Source of the DNA: an uncultured Christensenellaceae bacterium
GTDB lineage: Bacteria > Bacillota > Clostridia > Christensenellales > CAG-314
Reading direction: 5' to 3'
Assembly (NCBI GenBank): GCA_910586905.1
Contig: CAJUIV010000003.1
Coordinates: 18,929 to 82,928, forward strand
DNA: 64,000 bases
Part shown: in pieces, positions 59,390 to 64,000 of the stretch
How the letters are laid out: every line of letters begins with the position of its first letter
How positions within the stretch are numbered: the stretch's first letter is position 1
The notes under the pieces: model-generated
Seen by the model: the letters and a program-made list of their open reading frames with translations, nothing else
What the model was told of the DNA's origin: nothing
The model's database searches: none
Translations under genes and position numbers: made by a program

Positions 59390-60391
59390 CTAAAAACATA
59401 CCTCCACAAGATGCGTAATAGCCGGAATACTATCGCCTTGAAACGACGTCGTCGGACTCATCAAAGCCCCCGTTCCGGCAAGCAAAATACGCTTGTACTC
59501 ACCTTTTCTAAGTCTCCCCAGCAGCACTCCGTTAAACACCAAAGCAGAACAGGCAGCGCCGCTTCCGCCTTGATAGGTTTGCTGCTCGTCCCAATACAGC
59601 GAAGCTCCGCAATCGTGTTGCTTGGCAGAGATATCGTAGCCTTCTTGCTTTGTCAAATCAAGCAATATGTCCGAGCCAAGTTTTCCCAGATCTCCCGTAA
59701 AAATCGCGTCGTAATCGTCGGGCGACGTTTCGGTATCTTTAAAAAATGTTACTAAGGTGTCGCACGCAGACGGAGCCATTGCCGCGCCCATATTGTTAGC
59801 GTCCATTATTCCGTAATCAACGACGCGTCCGATGGTCGCGCGAGTTACTTTAGGCGTAGAAGTTTCGCATTGGTTTGAAAGTACCGTCGCACCGACTCCT
59901 GTCGCCGTCCACTGCGTTACAGGCGAACGCAAAACGCCCAACTCGAGAGGATATCGGTACTGACGTTCGGCCGTAGAAAAATGACTTCCCGCTATGCAAA
60001 CGACGTTTTCAAGTCCGTTATTGAGCAAACAGGAACCGACAATCAAACTTTCCGCAAACGTAGCGCAGGCATTATACAGCCCCAAAAAGCCGGCATGTTG
60101 TTTACGAGCGGAAAAAGACATTGAAATAATTTGATTTAACAAATCGCCCCCTACCAAGGCGTCTACATCAGCGTTGGTTAAATTTGCTTTACCGATAACT
60201 CCGTCTATAGCGTGTTCGAACATTTTACGTTCGGCTCTTTCAAACGTGTTCTGCCCGAACATATCGTCTTCTAACGCCAAATCGAAAAAACCTTTATACC
60301 GTCCGTCATTTTCTTTGGGACCGGCGACGGTATAACCGTCGATAACGTACGAATTAGGAAATGTCAATGTGCGTTTTTTATAATAATCCAT
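59390..60391 (-). CDS. spoVAD: Stage V sporulation protein AD
   Basis: 333 residues with a thiolase-like fold (GGDLLNQIISMSFSARKQ, GLYNACATFAESL, GVGATVLS, GDLGKLGSD). It is the soluble, dipicolinic-acid-binding member of the SpoVA complex at the spore inner membrane. It starts at ATG 60391 five bases after GGAGG, overlapping closely with the end of spoVAC. Confidence 0.95.
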   Translation of the reverse strand: MDYYKKRTLTFPNSYVIDGYTVAGPKENDGRYKGFFDLALEDDMFGQNTFERAERKMFEHAIDGVIGKANLTNADVDALVGGDLLNQIISMSFSARKQHAGFLGLYNACATFAESLIVGSCLLNNGLENVVCIAGSHFSTAERQYRYPLELGVLRSPVTQWTATGVGATVLSNQCETSTPKVTRATIGRVVDYGIMDANNMGAAMAPSACDTLVTFFKDTETSPDDYDAIFTGDLGKLGSDILLDLTKQEGYDISAKQHDCGASLYWDEQQTYQGGSGAACSALVFNGVLLGRLRKGEYKRILLAGTGALMSPTTSFQGDSIPAITHLVEVCF

Positions 60392-60392
60392 A

Positions 60393-60842
60393 TTAACCTC
60401 CGAATATAAGAGTCAAAATTGCGATTATAACCGAAATTGTAACTCCGTTCACAATAACCGGTCCGGCTACAAGGAACATTTTGGCGCCCACGCCGTAAAT
60501 GTATCCCTCAGACCTGAATTCCAACGCAGGAGAAACCACGGCGTTGGAAAAACCCGTAATCGGTATCGTAGAACCCGCGCCGGCAAATCTTCCTATATTG
60601 TCGTACACTCCCAAACCTGTCAGTATAGCGGCTATAAGCACCATCGTTCCCGACGCCAAGACAGACGCGTCTTCTATAGAAAACCACAGTTTATATAATT
60701 CGATAAACGCTTGCCCTATAACGCATATGGTGCCTCCTATCAAAAACGCCCAAAACATATTTTTCCAATGAGAGCTTTTAGGCATTTTTTCAAATACGTA
60801 AGATTTATAGTTATCCTTGGTTATTTCACAATATTTTTCCAT
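60393..60842 (-). CDS. spoVAC: Stage V sporulation protein AC
   Basis: 149 residues from ATG 60842 (GGAGG nine bases upstream), with about four membrane helices. Motifs AFLIGGTICVIGQ, DNIGRFAGAGSTIPITGFSNAVVS and EGYIYGVGAKMF parallel those of SpoVAE, its paralogue. It forms the mechanosensitive pore for dipicolinic acid. Its promoter is expected to be forespore-specific, but I could not assign one with confidence. Confidence 0.93.
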   Translation of the reverse strand: MEKYCEITKDNYKSYVFEKMPKSSHWKNMFWAFLIGGTICVIGQAFIELYKLWFSIEDASVLASGTMVLIAAILTGLGVYDNIGRFAGAGSTIPITGFSNAVVSPALEFRSEGYIYGVGAKMFLVAGPVIVNGVTISVIIAILTLIFGG

Positions 60843-60868
60843 GCACTCTTCCTCCGAGTAAAGCAATT

Positions 60869-60979
60869 TTACCGTTTTCTTATTTCGTCAAACTTTATTT
60901 CGCAATCGTATTGCTTTGGTAAATAAGTTTCTTTCTCATCTGCATTTGCGCCAAATTTTTTAGATTTCGGTAATTTCAT
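60869..60979 (-). CDS. Possible 36-aa peptide upstream of spoVAC
   Basis: A frame from ATG 60979 to 60869 encodes a charged peptide (MKLPKSKKFGANADEK...KFDEIRKR) ending 26 bases before spoVAC. It has no good ribosome site and I know no family for it. The balanced charge and lack of low-complexity bias make it slightly more gene-like than its surroundings, and a small spore peptide is possible. Confidence 0.25.
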   Translation of the reverse strand: MKLPKSKKFGANADEKETYLPKQYDCEIKFDEIRKR

Positions 60980-61460
60980 AAAAATATTTTTGACACAATA
61001 ATTCAACTTTATTCTATTTTGATTCAAAATAACCTTCAAAACGACAATCAAAACAAATTATTACAGACATAGTATAGTACAAATAAGGCTTTTACTTAGT
61101 AGTTTACAAATTAAATACTCTAAATACGCTATAACGACGAATTATATAAAGGAAGAAAGTAAATTTAAATGTCAAAAGCGCAGGCATAGATAAAATCTTA
61201 TTTTAAAGAAACTAACGCGCGTTATGCTAAACAACAATATTACAACCCAAGCAAACGATCTGAAACCGTACTTAAAAAGTAATATAATTCCGTACTTTCT
61301 CAAATATCTGCTTGCTAACACGCAAAATTTACAATTAACTTCTTATAAATCAATGAACAGCTTACGTCAAACTTCTGACGGATGTTTTTAGTTATACTAT
61401 CATCTAATAAAAAATTCAGCGCCTTAGCGATAAAAAAATGATATCATATAATATTACTTA
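60980..61460. other. AT-rich gap between scpB and spoVAC
   Basis: About 480 bases without supported coding sequence. In many clostridia scpB is directly followed by DUF2953 and gerW; here the gap intervenes and those genes are at 6.4 kb. This is therefore the second candidate breakpoint of an inversion. No insertion sequence or long repeat was seen in it. Confidence 0.4.
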
Positions 61461-61491
61461 TTATAAAAAGCCGCAAGCGCAGCTCACGGCT
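61461..61491 (-). terminator. Terminator after scpB
   Basis: On the minus strand AGCCGTGAGC pairs with GCTTGCGGCT (wobbles allowed) and is followed by TTTTATAA, just past the scpB stop. Confidence 0.7.
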
Positions 61492-61499
61492 TTCATACT

Positions 61500-62123
61500 C
61501 TATTCTACTTTTTCTACTTGTTCCCCGACAAGAAAATCCGGGACCTCGTCCACCTTATCGAACATGGGCTTTTCTACCGCCGATGAAGTTTCGCCGGAAG
61601 AAATTTCCTGCAACTTTTGCAGTAAACTTTCATAATCGGGCAAATCCGAAACGTTACTGATAGAAAATCTTTTTAAAAAGTCGTCCGTAGTTGCAAACAG
61701 CAACGGTTTACCTATCGTCTCCTTTCTGCCAACTACTTCAACCAAACCCAATCTTACTAAATTTTGTACGGAATACGAACAATCCACGGTGCGTATTTCT
61801 TCTACTTCTATACGCGTTACGGGTTGTTTATAAGCGATTATGGCAAGAGTTTCCAACATGGCGTTAGTAAGCTCTTTTTCTTTTATCGGATTTAAAACCG
61901 CTTCTACCTGTCCCGAATAGTTTGGATTAGTTGCAAACTGTAATTTTTTGTTGAATCTCAATAAATGTATACCGTTTTCGCCCGAAAATCTTTGAGAAAG
62001 CTCTTCAACCGCTTTGTTAAATTCTTTAGTATCGGCGTTCAATTTTTCTTTTAGAAAGGATTCTTCTATTTCTTTACCGGAAACAAACAAAATCGCTTCT
62101 ATCTCGTTACTCAAACGACTCAT
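61500..62123 (-). CDS. scpB: Segregation and condensation protein B
   Basis: 207 residues with two winged-helix units (SNEIEAILFVSG and LETLAIIAYKQPVTRIEVEEIR, then LVEVVGRKETIGKPLLFATTDDFL). It binds SMC-ScpA and is needed for chromosome compaction. ATG 62123 follows GGAGG and overlaps scpA by 17 bases. It is the last gene of M50-scpA-scpB, ended by a terminator. Confidence 0.94.
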   Translation of the reverse strand: MSRLSNEIEAILFVSGKEIEESFLKEKLNADTKEFNKAVEELSQRFSGENGIHLLRFNKKLQFATNPNYSGQVEAVLNPIKEKELTNAMLETLAIIAYKQPVTRIEVEEIRTVDCSYSVQNLVRLGLVEVVGRKETIGKPLLFATTDDFLKRFSISNVSDLPDYESLLQKLQEISSGETSSAVEKPMFDKVDEVPDFLVGEQVEKVE

Positions 62124-62919
62124 AATTATCCTCCACTACCACGGCGATATTATCGCTGTCAGGGCGTTTTTCTATATAAATATCTTCAAACAATCCGTGT
62201 TGAGACACTTTGATAATTTGTAATTTCAACAGTTCCAACACAGCCAAAAACGTAGTAACGATTTCGTTGGAGCTAGCGTTTTCCTCAAATAATTCGCAAA
62301 ATTTAAATTTGTCTTCGACAAGCAGGATTTCGCGAATATAGGACATCTTTTGAGGCACAGAAAAACTTTCGCGTACTATCGCGCGCGAAACGTTTTCGGC
62401 TTGGCTTTTTACTTGCATTTTCATTAAAAATTTTTGAAACGCCTGCACAAATCCGTCAACGCTCAAATTTTCCTTGATAACCGAAACTTCTTTTCCTACG
62501 TTCTTGTCAGGCTCGCGATAAAATCTGTCGACGTTTTCCTGCTCTTTCAACTCGGTTACAATTTCTTTAAACAATTTGTATTCTTCCAGTTGTCTGATCA
62601 AAACTTTTTCCGGAGACTCCTCGTCTTCCTCTAAACCTTCAAGCACGGGAAGCAAAGCTCGCGATTTGATTTCCAACAATGTGGCCGACATTGCCATATA
62701 TTCGCTCGCTTTATCGAAATCCAACTCGGACAACTGAGACATATACTGCAAAAACTGTTCGGTTACCTGCGAAACGAATATATCTTTTATTTCTATTTTA
62801 TTCTCTTTAACAAGCGCAAGCAATAAATCTAACGGACCGGAAAAATTAGTCAACTTTAGTTCCAAACCGGAAGACTCGGACTCGTCAAAAATATATTGCT
62901 GTTGATATTCTTCCACCAT
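62107..62919 (-). CDS. scpA: Segregation and condensation protein A
   Basis: 270 residues. The kleisin N-terminus LKLTNFSGPLDLLLALVKENKIEI and DKASEYMAMSATLLEIKSRALLP are characteristic, and a C-terminal winged helix binds SMC. It bridges the SMC heads in the condensin complex. I chose ATG 62919, which overlaps the upstream stop as TGATG; an in-frame GTG at 62937 lies inside the protease gene. Confidence 0.94.
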   Translation of the reverse strand: MVEEYQQQYIFDESESSGLELKLTNFSGPLDLLLALVKENKIEIKDIFVSQVTEQFLQYMSQLSELDFDKASEYMAMSATLLEIKSRALLPVLEGLEEDEESPEKVLIRQLEEYKLFKEIVTELKEQENVDRFYREPDKNVGKEVSVIKENLSVDGFVQAFQKFLMKMQVKSQAENVSRAIVRESFSVPQKMSYIREILLVEDKFKFCELFEENASSNEIVTTFLAVLELLKLQIIKVSQHGLFEDIYIEKRPDSDNIAVVVEDNYESFE

Positions 62920-63626
62920 CAGAATACAAGCCTCCACAACGATATAAATCCGTCTTGAATAAGACCTCCTAAACCGCTTAAATACAATCTTAAAGGCGAA
63001 TAAGACGATACAACAGGAATATAATTAAGAACTATAAAACCAAGCAAAATATACAAGCTGTACCGACGCATAAACCTCATAAATCCGTTATTTTCGTTAA
63101 CGAAACAACTTATGAGTCTGTAACCGTCCAAAGGAAAAAGAGGCAAGAGGTTAAACAACGCAAAAGAGATATTTATTTGTACCATTGCCAACATAAACCA
63201 AAAGCAAAAATACACAAAATACTCAAGCGAACTGTCGGGGTTAATCACTGCGATTGTTTCGAGCCCCGCAACGCCTATCGCGCATAAAAACGCAAGCAGC
63301 AAATTTGTTACTATTCCCGCGACCGAAACCGTTATCGCCCCAACCTTACGGTTTTTGAAATTATTGGGATTGATTGGGACGGGCTTTGCCCATCCGAACC
63401 CTACTAAAAGCATCATCGCCAAACCGACAATATCAAAATGACGCAAAGGATTAACGCTCAGTCTGCCGTATAACTTAGCGGTATTATCTCCGTTCAACAG
63501 CGCAATCAAACCGTGAGCCAATTCGTGCAAAACCAGCGCAAACACCACTGCAAGTATTTCGGCCAAAACAATTAAAAGAGTTTCTCTTGTTAAGCCGTAT
63601 CGTAAAAAAGTATCGATAAATCCCAT
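62919..63626 (-). CDS. Site-2 protease family (M50) membrane metallopeptidase
   Basis: 235 residues with about five membrane helices. The zinc motif is HELAHG near residue 34, and the third ligand is in LLPLFPLDGYRL near residue 165. It is a YwhC-type short M50 protease without a PDZ domain. It should cut membrane-embedded substrates; the substrate is unknown. Its position before scpA is common in clostridia, and the TGATG overlap couples them. Confidence 0.9.
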   Translation of the reverse strand: MGFIDTFLRYGLTRETLLIVLAEILAVVFALVLHELAHGLIALLNGDNTAKLYGRLSVNPLRHFDIVGLAMMLLVGFGWAKPVPINPNNFKNRKVGAITVSVAGIVTNLLLAFLCAIGVAGLETIAVINPDSSLEYFVYFCFWFMLAMVQINISFALFNLLPLFPLDGYRLISCFVNENNGFMRFMRRYSLYILLGFIVLNYIPVVSSYSPLRLYLSGLGGLIQDGFISLWRLVF

Positions 63627-63916
63627 TGATATATTTTAACAAAGTATTTGCGCAAAGTCAAATAAAATATATCGTTACGTAATCAAAGCGCTCCGGCTCG
63701 CTTGCTTATTTATATCGCAAAATTATAAAGTTATTTTCTTATTAAATCCGGTTAGTCATGTGCGATACAATCTAAGCCGATAACACTCAGTCAAACTTTG
63801 TTGTCCGCTTAATTATCTCGTACACTAATGCGTTTATCGACACAATATACGCTTAAAGCGTGATACGATGTAATTAAATCCAAATAAGACAGGTTAAACT
63901 AGCCGATTGCTTAATT
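63627..63916. other. AT-rich gap at the right edge
   Basis: About 290 bases upstream of the M50 gene with no supported frame. It probably holds the promoter of M50-scpA-scpB, but I see no convincing pair of hexamers. Confidence 0.4.
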
Positions 63917-63951
63917 ACAAAACGCTCGAGTACTTGACTCGGGCGTTTTGT
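63917..63951. terminator. Long hairpin, possible terminator
   Basis: ACAAAACGCTCGAGT (63917-63931) pairs with ACTCGGGCGTTTTGT (63937-63951), one wobble, loop of five. The T content is within the stem. It may end a transcript coming from beyond the right edge. Confidence 0.5.
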
Positions 63952-63962
63952 TGTCTCAAGAA

Positions 63963-63985
63963 AACCACCGGATAGTCCGGTGGTT
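63963..63985. mobile_element. Candidate IS200/IS605-type end hairpin
   Basis: AACCACCGGA, loop TAG, TCCGGTGGTT forms a perfect 10-bp hairpin, followed by TCGGTGGAGG. Hairpins of this shape, centred on CCACC/GGTGG, occur at the ends of IS200/IS605 elements and related REP-type units, where the transposase recognises them. The rest would lie beyond 64000. Confidence 0.35.
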
Positions 63986-64000
63986 CGGTGGAGGTTTACC

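Noticed and set aside
6059..61075. Shared 12-mer ATTACAGACATA at the two proposed inversion breakpoints
   Set aside because: It is in direct, not inverted, orientation and short enough for chance in AT-rich spacers, so it is not evidence for the inversion.
1..64000. CRISPR array or defence island
   Set aside because: No regularly spaced repeats and no cas, restriction-modification, toxin-antitoxin or retron genes were recognised.

Overview
The window is a chromosomal segment of a low-G+C, endospore-forming Clostridia-type Firmicute. The evidence is sporulation and germination genes (spoVAC/AD/AE, yunB, gerW/ytfJ, ylxY, dacF), the clostridial fusion of IspH to ribosomal S1 domains, RNase Y, AGGAGG-type ribosome binding sites, a T-box leader on pheST and CCA-encoded tRNAs. 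No rRNA or species marker is present, so I do not name a genus; an uncultured gut-type clostridium is plausible.

Layout. Positions 1-948 are the visibly G+C-richer end of a prophage (small tail-end protein, XhlA-like protein, holin). It abuts a six-gene tRNA operon on the minus strand (1051-1643: Pro, Met, Asp, Phe, Thr, Tyr in transcription order). From 2.2 to 6 kb there is an accessory patch: a rhomboid protease coupled to an unknown protein split by a -1 frameshift at a slippery heptamer, a small ferredoxin, and a secreted polysaccharide deacetylase. From 6.4 to 28.7 kb, plus-strand housekeeping and sporulation genes follow: DUF2953-gerW-dacF-rluB, surE-FAD oxidoreductase-aroH, plsC-ispH/S1, rpsO-pnp-ylxY-M16 peptidase, ftsK-rimO-pgsA-cinA-recA-rny. 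From 29 to 33 kb there are scattered genes: DUF3592, tRNA-Trp-rnhA, a PadR regulator with a membrane domain, and a metallopeptidase homologue without its catalytic Glu. From 33.2 to 63.6 kb nearly everything is on the minus strand: lexA, recombinase-hflX, a Met-gamma-lyase-family enzyme, miaB-mutS-mutL-miaA, nifS-thiI, U32 peptidase-mutS2, pheS-pheT, yunB, spoVAC-AD-AE, and M50 protease-scpA-scpB. A penicillin-binding protein 1A gene lies on the plus strand at 45.1-47.3 kb. The right edge carries two strong hairpins, one resembling an IS200/IS605 end.

How the genes work together. DNA repair is heavily represented (RecA, LexA, MutS, MutL, CinA-like, tyrosine recombinase). RNA turnover and modification (PNPase, RNase Y, RluB, RimO, MiaA, MiaB, ThiI, U32 hydroxylase-type protein, RNase HI) and ribosome rescue (HflX, MutS2/RqcU-type) form a second group. 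Spore formation and envelope synthesis form a third.

Most noteworthy. (1) A 43-bp element, 35/43 identical, lies immediately upstream of both the nifS-thiI operon and the Met-gamma-lyase-family gene; it includes an inverted repeat and looks like a private sulfur regulon. (2) A T TTA AAA heptamer sits exactly where the unknown 480-residue protein must change frame. (3) A PadR repressor is tethered to four membrane helices. (4) A YgjP-type metallopeptidase has HAFAH in place of HExxH. (5) A CinA homologue has a degenerate N-terminal domain. (6) The separation of scpAB from DUF2953-gerW-dacF-rluB fits one large inversion. No CRISPR array, complete mobile element or obvious defence island was seen.
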